Assembly: GCA_021307315.1 (NCBI GenBank)
Contig: JAJSPD010000005.1
Location: forward strand, 124,001-188,000
Source of the DNA: Bisporella sp. PMI_857
Lineage: Eukaryota; Ascomycota; Leotiomycetes; Helotiales; Helotiaceae
Direction of reading: 5' to 3'
DNA length: 64,000 nucleotides
The notes under the pieces were generated by a model. It made no database searches and was not told the origin of the DNA. It saw only the letters and a program-made list of their open reading frames with translations. The position numbers were made by a program, and so were the translations under genes. Below are positions 1 through 11,031 of this stretch, piece by piece (position 1 is the stretch's first letter; each line of letters starts with the position of its first letter).

Positions 1-1087
1 GACAGAGACCGAGGTTGCGAAGGTTATTATTGAGCGATTCAAAAAGGGTTGGAAGGCGACCGGCGTGACGTTACTAGATGGGACGGTCATTTCAGCGAGA
101 AAGGAAGTTATCATATCAGCAGGGAGTCTTGTGAGTCCCGTTCTACTCGAACGTTCCGGTATAGGTCGGAAGCCTATTCTAGACGCGGCGGGTATCAAGC
201 AGCTCATAGATCTTCCCGGAGTTGGTGAAAACCTACAGGATCATATCCGCATCACAACCAGCTATCAGCTCAAAGATAACTATACCTCGATCGATAAGTT
301 GAACTACAACGCCACTTTTGCAGCAGAACAGTTACAACTCTGGATCGATGGCAAGTACTCGATGTATGACTATGCAGGTAGTGCCTACACGTTTCAAACC
401 TGGTCTCAAGCGTCTAACACCTCAACTAAAATCCAAGCATTGGCATCATCCCTTTTCCGCGACAGCACTAACCCCGCCGATAAAACAAAATTAAAATGGC
501 TATCTGATCCCACGGTCCCAGAACTAGAAGTCATTCTCAGCGATGGCTATCTAGGAGTCAAAGGTTATCCGCCACGGAATAGTAGCCTGTATGGGAAGCA
601 TTTCTTCACGTTCGTAGCAGCTATCATGCATCCCTTTTCCCGAGGAACAGTGCATATAAACACCACGTCTCCCCTCTCAAAGCCGGTGATCGATCCTAGA
701 TACCTGAGCAACGAGTATGACATCCAGGCAGCCATTGCCGGAATAAAGCGTGCTCGCGAAATCGCGCTTTCTCCTCCTTTACGAGATGTCTGGGTTAGCG
801 AGTACGAACCTGGATTTGGCGCCGTGCCGCTAGGAGACGGGCAGGATGAGAAATGGAGAGAGTATGTGCTCAATACGACACTATCGATCTTCCATCCGTT
901 AGGAACGTGTGCGATGCTCCCGAGGACAGAGGGGGGAGTCGTGGATAATAATCTGAGGGTTTATGGGGTGCCGAATCTGAGGGTGGTGGATGCGAGTATC
1001 ATGCCGGTTCTTATCTCTGCACATTTGCAGACGGGGGCGTACGGGATTGCGGAGAAGGCTGCTGATATTATCGTGGAGGCTGCTTGA
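1..1087 (+). CDS. GMC oxidoreductase, C-terminal part (5' end outside window)
   Basis: FAD-dependent glucose-methanol-choline oxidoreductase; the family oxidises alcohols, sugars or aryl alcohols and is often secreted in fungi. The frame is open from base 2 and reaches a TGA at 1085-1087, so the N-terminal FAD-binding GxGxxG part lies upstream of the window; the GTG at 65 is not a real start. Visible family marks are the second GMC signature around EVIISAGSLVSPVLLERSGIG, then LPGVGENLQDH, and the C-terminal domain with HPLGTCAM and NLRVVDASIMP near residues 295-335. The HPLGTCAM histidine is the usual catalytic base. No intron is seen in this part. The substrate cannot be told from sequence; aryl-alcohol or choline dehydrogenase-like are the nearest descriptions. 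Family assignment is firm, completeness of the gene is unknown. Confidence 0.9.
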   Translation, partial: TETEVAKVIIERFKKGWKATGVTLLDGTVISARKEVIISAGSLVSPVLLERSGIGRKPILDAAGIKQLIDLPGVGENLQDHIRITTSYQLKDNYTSIDKLNYNATFAAEQLQLWIDGKYSMYDYAGSAYTFQTWSQASNTSTKIQALASSLFRDSTNPADKTKLKWLSDPTVPELEVILSDGYLGVKGYPPRNSSLYGKHFFTFVAAIMHPFSRGTVHINTTSPLSKPVIDPRYLSNEYDIQAAIAGIKRAREIALSPPLRDVWVSEYEPGFGAVPLGDGQDEKWREYVLNTTLSIFHPLGTCAMLPRTEGGVVDNNLRVYGVPNLRVVDASIMPVLISAHLQTGAYGIAEKAADIIVEAA

Positions 1088-1591
1088 TCGAAAGTATTGC
1101 TAAATTTCCAGTGGTGTGGATCTCCAGCAGGTGAATTTCCCAAGGAGCATACTGTTGAAGGCGGAGTATAGGATATAATAAAACACGCCTGGCACATACA
1201 CTACCCTATGGAGTCACGGATATACCTTTGTGACTGAGTGATCAGCTGCTTAAAGCAAAGTTTATGAGCCTACAAAACACTCTGAGCAGTGGTGATGCCT
1301 GGATGCTTTTCTCTCATTGCCTGATATGCTTTACCGGCATCAGAAATATAACGACCGCATCCAAACCTTCGTTGTGCAAGGCCACGGCAATCTTATAGCA
1401 CCTGAAGTATATTAAGACCGCCAAAAAAGTAGCGACAAGTATATTCTTATTACTAAATTTCTTGCAAATATAAAGCTACGAGATCAATACTGGCTTCACA
1501 TATAAAGCAGTGCTATAGTTGCTATAATTAACTAAAGAGCACTCGCTCGCGGGCTTGCGAGCTATACAGACCCTGGCATGCCCTGACCGCT
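1088..1591. other. Intergenic, no gene seen
   Basis: About 500 AT-rich bases between the ends of two convergent genes. No conserved reading frame, RNA gene or repeat is visible. Confidence 0.5.
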
Positions 1592-3987
1592 CTAAGACTT
1601 CCCTGATGGGATATTAAAAAACACCATTCTGGATCCATCCCCTTTATACGGAATATCTAGCTTATAATACCCCTTTCGCTCAAACTGTATAATAGCCCCC
1701 TGTGGCAACTCTATCATATTACAGTCCGCAAAAGCGCGATCTCTAAACTTCGTAACAGGAGTCAGGAAATTCTCCAGTGTATCTTCCTTCTCCAGCTTAT
1801 CCTTGGTGATGAGATAATCAAAAGACACGATATCGACCGGGACGAGGTTCGCGCTCGCAGCTGCCAGCCATGTGACCTTTTTGGTGTTCTTGAAATCGCC
1901 CGCGAGATGCAATTCGAGTTCCATGGCCGTGATGACCTTCCCTTCTGCATCCTTGGTGATGCCCCGCACATAGGCATTGCCCCAATTCATTAGGGTGATC
2001 TCCTCATCTTTTTGGAAAGTCTGGGGCGTCGGCTTGTTCAAGGACAATGGTTTTATCATAAACGACCTTCTTAGATCCAAGAGCAGGGTTCTTCACATAT
2101 TTCGGCTTTATGGCCATGTCTGGGCCATCGATACCGGATACTCGACAGTGCACGGCCTGCTCCTGGAGGATCGCTGTGTGCCGAGAGGCTTCAGGATCGA
2201 TATATTTCTTGTTCATCGCCCAGAGTGCACCCCATTCTAAATTAAGGATATTCTTGCTGGGCCCCTGCTTGAGAATAAACTTGCGCAGCGCGGGAACCGT
2301 CATTCCCCGACGCAAGATGCCTCTAATAGTCGGCATGCGTGGATCGTCCCAGCCCCAGACTTTGCCCTCGTCCACGATCTTAGTCAATTTCCGCTTTGAG
2401 AGAACGGTGCGGATCAAGTTGAAGCGCGAGAAATCCCAGATCGGGACTTTGCGCAGCCCTAATGCGTCTTGCATCCATTCATACTGGGAATTACGATCGC
2501 GGTATTCGTTAGTACGCAATGCCACCGTCACGCCTTCGAGGGCATCTAGTATTGGAGCACAGAAGTCGTACGTTGGATAAATCGCCCACTGCGTACCGGT
2601 TCGGTGATGCGGAATGAGATTGCATCGATAAATCACCGGGTCTCTAAGGGTGCCATTTTGGCTATCATACGCGATTCTTGCGCGAAGGCACCACCGACGG
2701 CCTTCTTCCGATCCCGCCTTCATCTCGGCAAAGTGCTCCAGCGTCTCATCGATTCCAAGATCACGACGTTTAGAAGGCATGCGGTTCTTCCGAGATTCGT
2801 CCCCTTTGCCGAGCTCAGAATCATCAGCAAAGGCCTTACCGTCCTTGATCAACTTCAGTGCAAATTCGTATATCTCCTGAAAATAGTCGCTGGAGTGTGT
2901 CGTCTTCTTGGGAACGATCTCCATTAATTTCAAATCATACAGGATGGCATCCTCGAATTCCATTGATTCCTTGGACGGATTCGTGTCGTCAAACCGACAG
3001 AGTAATGTCCCACCTACATGCTTGTGTGCGAAATAGTCATTAAGCAGCGCTGCCTTCGCGTGTCCGATGTGCAAATATCCAGATGGCTCTGGGGGAAATC
3101 GAGTCACTATAGGACCCCCTGTGTCCGGTAAGTCTATCTCATAACTAGCTCCAGCAGCACTAGCTGCAGCACGTCTCTTTGCAGCATGGATGGTGATTTC
3201 GCCAACAATCTCAGAGATCGTAGGGTTTGTTTCTTCGATATAATTGAACCAGCGGGAGACATTGTCCGTAGTTTTCTTTATCTATTAGAAGCGTCAAAAT
3301 CGGCTCAAGTTTGAACTCGAGAGCGCCCGAGAGACATTCCACACAAAATAAAGGTTTATGGAACCACATACCGATGCATGGGTAACTCGGTTGCCTCGGA
3401 TGGCTCCCCAAACTGCTAAATCAGCGACGCTCAAAGAATAGCCCAATATGTGTGAGCGAAGGGTGAGATGGGCATCCAATTCGTCCATGGGCTTTTGCAA
3501 GGCTAGAAATTCCGTCGAAGTCAAGCTTTCGCTTCTCTTCACCCACTCTGCAACCTAGAAACGACAAGGGTTAATTAACATATTACTGGATATACCCAAG
3601 ATCTAAACATACTGCTGACGCATGCGTTAATGAATCATTGATTTTGACGAGTTCAACAAAATGCTTAATTATAGCACGGTACTAAAGGCCTTGCCATCGT
3701 CAAATGTTAATCGAATCGAGACTTTTTCAACAGGAATTTCCTATTTTTAACATCTCGGAGTCAGCACTAGTAGTCTCGTAAAGTGGAAATATTGAATGAC
3801 CATAGCGAGATATATACATCGCGAGAAGCTCCAGGAAATTACACACCGCTGGTAGAGTCATCCCCTCTATGAAATCGCGATTGACAGGTGGGATGATCAC
3901 AGACTGTTCAAGGAAAGATGCTATCAACAGAACGGGCAGCAAAAGTGCTTGGTCGGCCTTTGTAGCTATTTCAAAGGTGGCAGCCAT
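1592..3987 (-). pseudogene. gus1: Cytosolic glutamyl-tRNA synthetase copy with two frame breaks
   Basis: Glutamyl-tRNA synthetase charges tRNA-Glu in the cytosol. Pieces in order on the minus strand: start at 3987 (MAATFEIATKADQALLLPV), probable intron 3741-3846, a GST-like N-terminal domain, an intron ending just before GTTGCAGAG near 3555, intron 3282-3371 (GTATGT donor), then the class I catalytic core with HIGH, LSKRKL (the KMSKS counterpart), ALRTNEYRDRN and WGWDDPRMPT, and the anticodon-binding end finishing IPSGKS at 1592. The frame breaks twice without room for an intron: near 3665-3680, between AFSTVL and IIKHFVEL, and near 2013-2025, between QADAPDF and QKDEEITLMNWG, where one base must be skipped. 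Because the enzyme is essential, I infer a decayed second copy; assembly error is the alternative. Confidence 0.7.
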
Positions 3988-4586
3988 GACTGCTCTATGG
4001 CAAGTTGAGGCGCCCTGTGGTGATTGATGGTTGTTGATTTAAAAAGCTATGTTGGAATTTTGTGGGGACATTGGATTTACGCGCCGAGCTATTGGCAAGC
4101 GTCAAAATTCCAAACACTCATGTTTCCTCTTTATGAAGTTCCACTCTTGCACGCTGCACATGTTTAGGCTTGGTTCACAGCTGCATAAATTCTATATTAG
4201 TCATGATATCGACCTACGAACTCCGCGTATTGACAGGAAAATGCAAAAGGATTCGGCTTGGAAAAAAAGTATATAAAATGGCCAAGTTTATTAGTTGGTT
4301 TTTGCCTTGGTAATATTTTAGCATGATGACTCTTATTTATTATTCCTTAAATAGTACTTTTACTTAGTTCCTCAATCGAATGTGCATGCTCTAATCGGTC
4401 TATATTATATGATTCTACCACCTATATCTGCCGTTTGACAATTTCCGTACTGTATACTATGTTGCGAGCGTTCTTTTAACAAAGGGGTAATTAGAAAACG
4501 TACCTGTTATAAACTACCTGCTTTAACGGTTGAAAATCGCACTGGAAGACCATAAATTTCTGGGTAATTTTGTTCACAATATACAG
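3988..4586. other. Intergenic, AT-rich, no gene seen
   Basis: Upstream flank of the GluRS copy and downstream flank of the GH93 gene. It is AT-rich from about 4270 to 4480. No supported gene or repeat. Confidence 0.5.
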
Positions 4587-5747
4587 TTATGTTGGAATCT
4601 CTACTACGCCACAGACAACGTAATTACACTCAGTATTTGATACCATGTTCCCACCATTCGCCAAAAGTAGCTTCTTCTTGCCTTGGACATTGATGATCTT
4701 CAGAGCGCGCGAGTACGCAGACCATTGGCCAACATTAACAAGCTTCCAGCCGTCAACGGGGGCAGAGTCCACATTGACGAACACACCTTCCACACTATTG
4801 CCGTTCATGATGATGAGGCCAGATCCATCATTTCGTGCTGGGTTCTCTGTCCAGATGACATAGGGTGAGCCGTGAGGAACGGTGTGTGACGAGTCGTTAG
4901 ATGCAACTGGATAGCCGGTGGCGCTAAGGAAATTGAGAGGCGAGGTGGATACCTTGTAGTAGGCCTGGCAATTAGCTGAGCCACAATACTCGTAGGTCAT
5001 GATGTATTTTTTGGTGGACTTGATATGTGCAACAGTAGTCATTCCTGGACGGTCTCCATAAGTAGAGTATGCCACGTCGTCGACCTGAGTAGACCAGGTC
5101 TTCAAGTCCGTACTGGTAACATGAGTGAGCTTCTGGCCATGTAGAGGGTCACGTTGGTCAGAAAAGTAACAGATCATCTGGCTGCCGTAGATCATTAAAA
5201 ATGGCTCCCAGATAGCTTTGTTGCCATTTGGGACGGTCTCCGGGCCAGACCCATAGGCAATATGACTGACAAACTGCCAGCTCAAGCCGTTGTCTTGACT
5301 GGCATAGAGATCAATATAGGCTTTACTGAGATCAGCAGGGACCGAAGCGCCTGCACAGAGGATGGTGTTTTTTGGAAACCCGGCAAATGGCTGCTCAAGA
5401 AGGTAGAGGAACGGTTGGTAGCGATTACCCCAGCCATTGACAAGATCTTGAACACGAGAGTATTCTGACCAGGTGGCGCCGCCGTCGGTGGATCTATAGA
5501 TTGGGAAGTAGGCCTTCGGTGGTTCGGGCGGATAGTTCTCCCAGGTCATAAGCAGAGAGTTATCAGGAAGCTGAAGCGGGCGCGCGTAGATTGTACGCCA
5601 ACTCGTGTAGTCGGATCCGGGAACGAATACAACATTGTTGTTGAAATCTGAAAACGGAGCTGGTACTGGAGGCGGACTCACGCATGCCTGGATTCCAAAA
5701 AATAGTTGCGGAAGACCAAGATAAAAAAAAGCTTGCTTGAAATGCAT
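4587..5747 (-). CDS. GH93-like exo-arabinanase (sialidase-fold), secreted
   Basis: Predicted secreted glycoside hydrolase of the GH93 type, whose fungal members release arabinobiose from linear alpha-1,5-L-arabinan. It is a single exon of 386 residues. I choose the ATG at 5747 (MHFKQAFFYLG) because it opens a typical signal peptide; an upstream ATG would add about 31 polar residues. Asp-box-like repeats of the six-bladed propeller are visible: STDGGATWS and SQDNGLSW. The glutamates in IWEPFL and MTYEYCG lie where GH93 has its two catalytic acids (family knowledge, not tested). The length suits the family. It is divergent from the GH35-like gene across a 1.15-kb shared promoter, which suggests joint use on pectin side chains. 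A general BNR-repeat protein is the weaker alternative. Confidence 0.85.
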   Translation of the reverse strand: MHFKQAFFYLGLPQLFFGIQACVSPPPVPAPFSDFNNNVVFVPGSDYTSWRTIYARPLQLPDNSLLMTWENYPPEPPKAYFPIYRSTDGGATWSEYSRVQDLVNGWGNRYQPFLYLLEQPFAGFPKNTILCAGASVPADLSKAYIDLYASQDNGLSWQFVSHIAYGSGPETVPNGNKAIWEPFLMIYGSQMICYFSDQRDPLHGQKLTHVTSTDLKTWSTQVDDVAYSTYGDRPGMTTVAHIKSTKKYIMTYEYCGSANCQAYYKVSTSPLNFLSATGYPVASNDSSHTVPHGSPYVIWTENPARNDGSGLIIMNGNSVEGVFVNVDSAPVDGWKLVNVGQWSAYSRALKIINVQGKKKLLLANGGNMVSNTECNYVVCGVVEIPT

Positions 5748-6901
5748 GGTGGATGAGACTAGCTCGACGATGAAAGATGTAGTGCAACGATCTGTGAAAT
5801 GGAATAAGAGATCGCAAGTATGTGAATTCCTTTTTGCCAAACAAGGCTGAAGATCACCTCTCCTTCAACAAGTATTCTTACAGTCTTTATAGACCTCGAG
5901 ATCGTCCCCAAAAAAATCTCCCCCATTTCCTGATATGAGCACTTGCTTCAAGCAGTAATTAAAAGCCCGTAGTTTAATTGGAGCGCTACATAACTACCGT
6001 CTCGCGGAGCGCCCTTCCGACATGATAATTCGTAGAGCACGAAGGGGGTCTTTCTAAGCTCTTCTACCTAGCAGAATGGAGGTTGCAATCGCGGGGCATT
6101 CCCCACACTTCGGCTTTATAGGCAGATCTGGGGAACTAAAAGCTGGAGTTAACTTACTCGAAGATATGATCTGGACGGAATCTCAACCAATAATAGAGAT
6201 TCCGTCCCGATGATTTCCTATAACCATACCTTCAACCAGAAATACCTTGGATTTATTAAATTAAAGTTAAACCTTACGGTGACTGAAAGTGTGACCCCTG
6301 ACGACATCTCCGCTGTTGGAAGTGGATCCTTGAACATGGGAATCCCGGGAGATCTGTTTGTGCGGAATCTTGGCCAATGAGGTGATACTAACTCCGATAA
6401 ATAGGTTAGAAATGCTCCCCTCGGCTTTTAAGTTGAGTGTTAATGACATTATGCGGCCGGAAAATGCCCTGACGATCACGGAGATTTAGCCAATCACGCC
6501 CCGTCTTCGCCGTAGCTCCTAGAAGTAGGAGCTCAGATGTTAGAACATGTGTCTAGGATCGGCTCAATAATGGCCATTAACATTTGCGAAGCACTGTAGC
6601 TAACCAGTCCTTGACAACTGGCTGCACCTTTCTCAAATACCTCGTCCGGTTGATTGGTATCTTGGATGAAATAATGCGCCAATTATACGACGTCCCCGCT
6701 ATAGCATCGAGGGACAACATGTAGTATTAACAACTCTGGTCGCGCCATCTGTGATAGGTGTGTGGGCCTGCAGCTCGTTGAATAATTAAATTTCATAAAT
6801 CACTAGAGTTGGCACAAAAGCATCCCAGTGACAGGCATTTAGAGAGATGCGAAGGACATTTCAGCCTCTCCACCCCTCTATTCTGTTTCTACAGCGTCAG
6901 G
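5748..6901. promoter_or_regulatory. Shared divergent promoter of GH93 and GH35 genes
   Basis: Non-coding 1.15 kb between two outward-pointing glycoside hydrolase genes, so it must hold the control regions of both. It contains the perfect inverted repeat listed separately. A 70-codon frame on the minus strand (6267-6479) has no recognisable features and I do not count it as a gene. Confidence 0.6.
6173..6207. promoter_or_regulatory. Perfect 12-bp inverted repeat, candidate regulator site
   Basis: Arms GGACGGAATCTC (6173-6184) and GAGATTCCGTCC (6196-6207) are perfect reverse complements around an 11-base spacer. Each arm holds a CGG triplet in inverted orientation, the half-site read by many Zn2Cys6 dimers, and a Zn2Cys6 gene lies 3 kb downstream. 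The structure is seen directly; its binding role is inferred. Confidence 0.5.
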
Positions 6902-8656
6902 ATGCAATTAAAACTCCCATTCCTCCATGAATCCCCAGCTGGGAAACAGCTGTTTGTCGATGGCGAGGCATTTATTGTGCGTGGCGCTGAGCTGCAAAAT
7001 TCTTCCATGACTTCCGCCGATTTTATGAAGGGAGTCTGGCAGAAGCTGGCCGCAGCGCATGTAAACACGGTCCTGGGATGCGTACCTTGGGACATGATCG
7101 AACCGGAAGAGGGGGAGTTCAACTTCAGTGAGTTAGATAGTGTGATAGAGGGTGCGAGAGAGTACGGCCTTCGGCTCATCCTCCTGTGGTTTGGGTCATT
7201 TAAGAATGGTCAGTCGGTCAGCTTATCCAAAAGCTTCCAGGCGAGCGAAAGGTTGCATCTAACATAGCCACCAGGTCTTTCCACATATGCCCCTGAATGG
7301 GTGAAGAAGGATACCAAACGCTTCCCACGTGCAAAGTTACGAAAATCTGGTGGCGTGGTCGAAGTCGCTGATGTACTCTCGATTTTCCATACCGAGGCTC
7401 AAATAGCGGATGCCAGAGCGTTCAACAAGTTGATGCAACATTTAAAAGATGTAGACGAGAATCACTTTACTGTCATAATGGTCCAGGTTGAGAACGAGGT
7501 CGGCCTTCTCGGTGACTCCAGAGACGGGTCTGCTACAGCAAACGATCGTTTTAATTCTCCAGTCCCGCAAAAACTAATCGACGTTCTGAGCGACAACTGG
7601 AACTCTTTACATAGTTCTCTCAGAGCTAATCTAACGGCTTTCAGACAATTATCCCACGAGAATATCAACAACTCGTGGGAAGCCGTTTTTGGTCACAACA
7701 AGAGGACCGAAGAAATATTCATGGCATATCACTATGCCCTTTACCTCGAGTATATAGCCTCTGCAGGTAAAGCGGTCTACCCTCTTCCTATATACACAAA
7801 TGTGTGGCAGGACTACACTGGGGATGACAGCGAAAATGACCTTCCTGTAGTGGCTGGTGGAGGAGGCAATCCAGGAGACTATCCCTCGGGAGGTGCTGTT
7901 GTGAATGTCCTCGACATATGGCAATATTTTGCACCCGCGCTTGATTTTATTGCGCCGGACATCTATTTGAACAATTATTCTTCCGTTTGCGCTAAGTATC
8001 GACATCGAAATCAGCCACTTTTCATCCCAGAGCAACGTCGCGACGAATATGGTGCGCGTCGGATCTGGATTGCCTATGGAAATTATCAGGCTATAGGAAC
8101 TGCACCATTCGGTATGGATACCCTCGAACTTGAAGAAAACCCCTTCAAGAAGCATTACGGTTTGCTCGCTAAAGTGTCTTCTTATGTTCTTGCGGCACAG
8201 CGCACGCCTGGCTCCATTATTGGGTTCTACTTCGACGAGCTCACACCCACTGGCAAAGACCTCTCCCCTGCCGTTTCTGTTACATTTGGGACATGGCACC
8301 TCAATATTGAGAGATCCTTCGTTTTTGGAAAACCCAGTCCAGGATTTGGGTTGGTAATCCAAACAGGTGATGCGAAGTTCCTGCTTGTCGGTGAAGGTTT
8401 TCAGGTCACATTTACGTCTACGGACTCACGGGTAGCATTTACCGGGATTCTCAGGTTTGTTGAAAAGGAGGTCGTCAATGAAAAAACAGGGGAAATGCGA
8501 ACGTGGAGGACTTTCGGCGGAGACGAAACAAGGAGTGGACAGTCAGCTGTAATGCCCGCAGAGGATCCAGATTATGGAAGTTTCCCTATCTCCATTACCA
8601 TACCCGCAAGGACTCGTATTGCAGAGTGCGAGGTTTATGCCCTAAACTATGATTAG
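6902..8656 (+). CDS. GH35-like beta-galactosidase with C-terminal beta domain
   Basis: Predicted beta-galactosidase of the GH35/GH42 clan-A type. Two exons, 6902-7208 and 7275-8656, joined across a 66-bp intron (GTCAGT donor, CTAAC branch, CAG acceptor) give 562 residues; the junction reads FKNGLSTYAPEW, a classic segment of this family. The TIM barrel starts with LFVDGEAFIVRGAEL; the acid/base motif is QVENEVG (exon 2) and the likely nucleophile is the glutamate of GFYFDE. The C-terminal part (about residues 420-562) resembles the DUF5597 domain found after such barrels. No signal peptide is seen, so the enzyme may act inside the cell on imported oligosaccharides. The ATG at 6902 is preferred because the upstream frame lacks family sequence. 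Confidence 0.88.
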
Positions 8657-9324
8657 GATTGGGGGCAACGCCATCCAAGCTAAGCCCGTAATAGTTATTA
8701 GAGTATACTATACTAGAGCATTAAATCTGTTATAGAGCCAAGAGAGCCAGCTGTTTATAAAGTTTTCCAAGATGTGCTCTTGCTTGCACAGATATTGACC
8801 CATTTATTCTATATCCTGTTTATTAGGGCCTTTAAATTCGGTTCCGTGGCTGAGAATTCACTTAAGCTGCATCACTTTTAGCTTCGCATGTCACATAAAA
8901 TAGGATACAAGCTTTATATATAGTTTAGTGTCTTTATTTCAAAATACTATTTTTTTCGCTTTAGTTAAGGTTTTGAGAGCACGAAAAAGCTTTTTAATAG
9001 TGTTTCCTATATATATAACAGCGCACTTCTGATAGCAAATTCCAAATCCTACGTAATAAAATGCTGCGTTACAATATTATTGTACACTCTGATAATTCTA
9101 AGGAGTAAAGAGGCGGTTGAAGTTGTACTTGCCAAAATACAAGCGGCTCGGCTGGTTTTTGAACGTGGCTGGGTTTCCCCGCTTTCCTTTCTCTTGTCAC
9201 CACCAACCTGACCTCTATGGCCCTCCCAATAGGCCAGATGGCTTCATGAATTTAATACCTACTATCGCTCCGGGAGTGTCAATTGCTTGATATTTATTTC
9301 GAGATACTTGCATATGGCGGCAGC
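8657..9324. other. Intergenic, AT-rich, no gene seen
   Basis: AT-rich DNA with short TATATA runs between the GH35-like gene and the regulator start. The last few hundred bases presumably hold the regulator promoter. Nothing else is recognisable. Confidence 0.5.
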
Positions 9325-11031
9325 ATGGGGGCTGCAAAGGCTTGCAAGCAATGTCGTCAAGCCAAACGCAAGTGTTTACGCAGCGATACCCTTGGGCCCT
9401 GTGCACAATGCATAAAGAGAAATATTATCTGCTCCAACAAACTGAAGATAAAGAAACCTCAACAGTTAGTTCCCAGTCATAAGAGAGCGTTAACAGAGCA
9501 GGGAGAGGATCAAGACGGTCTCAATCTTCCGGAAGAGATCATTATCGAGCTTGTCGAGCACTACATTGATAAAATCCATGATAGGCCTCACAGTATCTTT
9601 CATTTACCTACCCTAAGGGAAAATGTTAGGCGCGGAAACATGAACAAGGCTTTGCTCATGGCTATATGTAGCATGGGATCTAGATTCTCGGCACATCTTG
9701 AAATTCGCTTGCTCGAACACCAGTTGACGGCAAAATCAAAACGAATTGTCCTAGACAATTTAGAAGATATATCTCTTGAAAGTATTCAGACGTGTATCTT
9801 GATTGCAAATCTATACGCTGCACATGCAAAGCCATCATCAGAGGCGCTCTTTTTTCGTAAGTGTCCCCACCATTCCTCGCGATATGTCTCATGATAGGGA
9901 TACCATCAGTTTGCTAATGATTCCTAGGCATTGCAATCGGCATGGCACAAATTATGCGACTCACTTTATTTCACTCTGGTGATACGCTAGTGACTTGTGA
10001 GATCAAGAGGAGAGTTTGGTGGACGCTTTTCATGGCAGACCGATGGTACTCCTCCGGCCTCGGTCTACCTCGCCAAATTGAGGATTGCGAGAGGCTAACT
10101 GACCTTCCTATGGACGAGAGCACCTTTCATGCCCTCACGATAGACCAATATTCCCTAGGTGATTGTTAGAAGGCGGGCCTCTGGGCGTATATGATCACTC
10201 TAGTTGACCTGTTTGGTCCAATCCAAGACTTGAATCGTCGAATCGTCCAGGAAGATCTCGAAGACAACGAAATTGACAGATGTGCCTTTGATCTCTCTAA
10301 GAGACTTGATGCCTGGGAAGAAACGCTTCCAGCGGATGTTAAGCTGAATGCAGAAAATCTCGCAGGGCATAAAACGAGGAACACCGGAGGGCCATTCGTT
10401 GCTTTACATTTAGGATTTCACCATTATTCAACGTTACTATACTTCCAATACTTGGAAGCCAAACGCACGTCAATAGTTTCCACTAAGCAATTTGCAGAAC
10501 GTTGCAAACGACACGCGTCTTCGTATAGCGCGCTCCTCAAATTTGCGCGAGAAGAGGAAGGGTTTGCGGCAGTTTATCCTACAGTTGGCCATATGGCCAT
10601 CGTCTCGTCTTCGGTTCTACTCCACACTCTCTTGTTTGATGACGAAGATAAGATCCCGAGTACTCGGGGAAAGCTAAACGCAAATTTTGAAGCTCTCATC
10701 GAACTTGAACAATACTGGCCTGCTCTAAAATCGATGGTATGAATGTCCCCAGTTTGCCTAGTGTTAAATTGACTGACCTTTGATTAAGATCAATCGTCTC
10801 GTCCTGTTCCAGAACATGTGTCTCCTCTCAGAAACCTCGCATGTTCACACCCTCAATAAGTGGATGATTCGCTTCTTGATAGAGCATGCTTTGCCTTTAG
10901 AAGAAAAAGCTTCAGATGCTGAGATGGCCACAACTTCCGATGAATGCGACATTATTTCTACAAGATCGCAAAGGCTTGCAGAACAAGGGCGTTATACCAC
11001 ATTCCTGTCGTATAAAGACAGGCAAGCCTAG
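9325..11031 (+). pseudogene. Zn2Cys6 transcription factor interrupted by in-frame TAG
   Basis: Fungal binuclear zinc-cluster regulator. The DNA-binding domain is at residues 4-35: ACKQCRQAKRKC, then CAQC and C in the CX2CX6C-X-CX2CX6C order. A Fungal_trans middle homology domain follows (LPTLRENV, then IKRRVWWTLFMADRW). Exons are 9325-9856, 9928-10736 and 10789-11031, with GTAAGT and GTATGA donors and CTAAT/CTGAC branches. One TAG at 10167-10169 interrupts a continuous frame between YSLGDC and KAGLWAYMITLVDLFG; no intron can remove it. A CAG to TAG change (C to T) would explain it. Without the stop the product is about 527 residues. Its position next to GH93 and GH35 suggests a pathway-specific regulator, now possibly truncated after about 257 residues. 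Confidence 0.75.

Noticed and set aside
6809..6901. N-terminal extension of the GH35-like frame
   Set aside because: The 31 extra codons start at a non-ATG codon and do not look like a signal peptide or family sequence.
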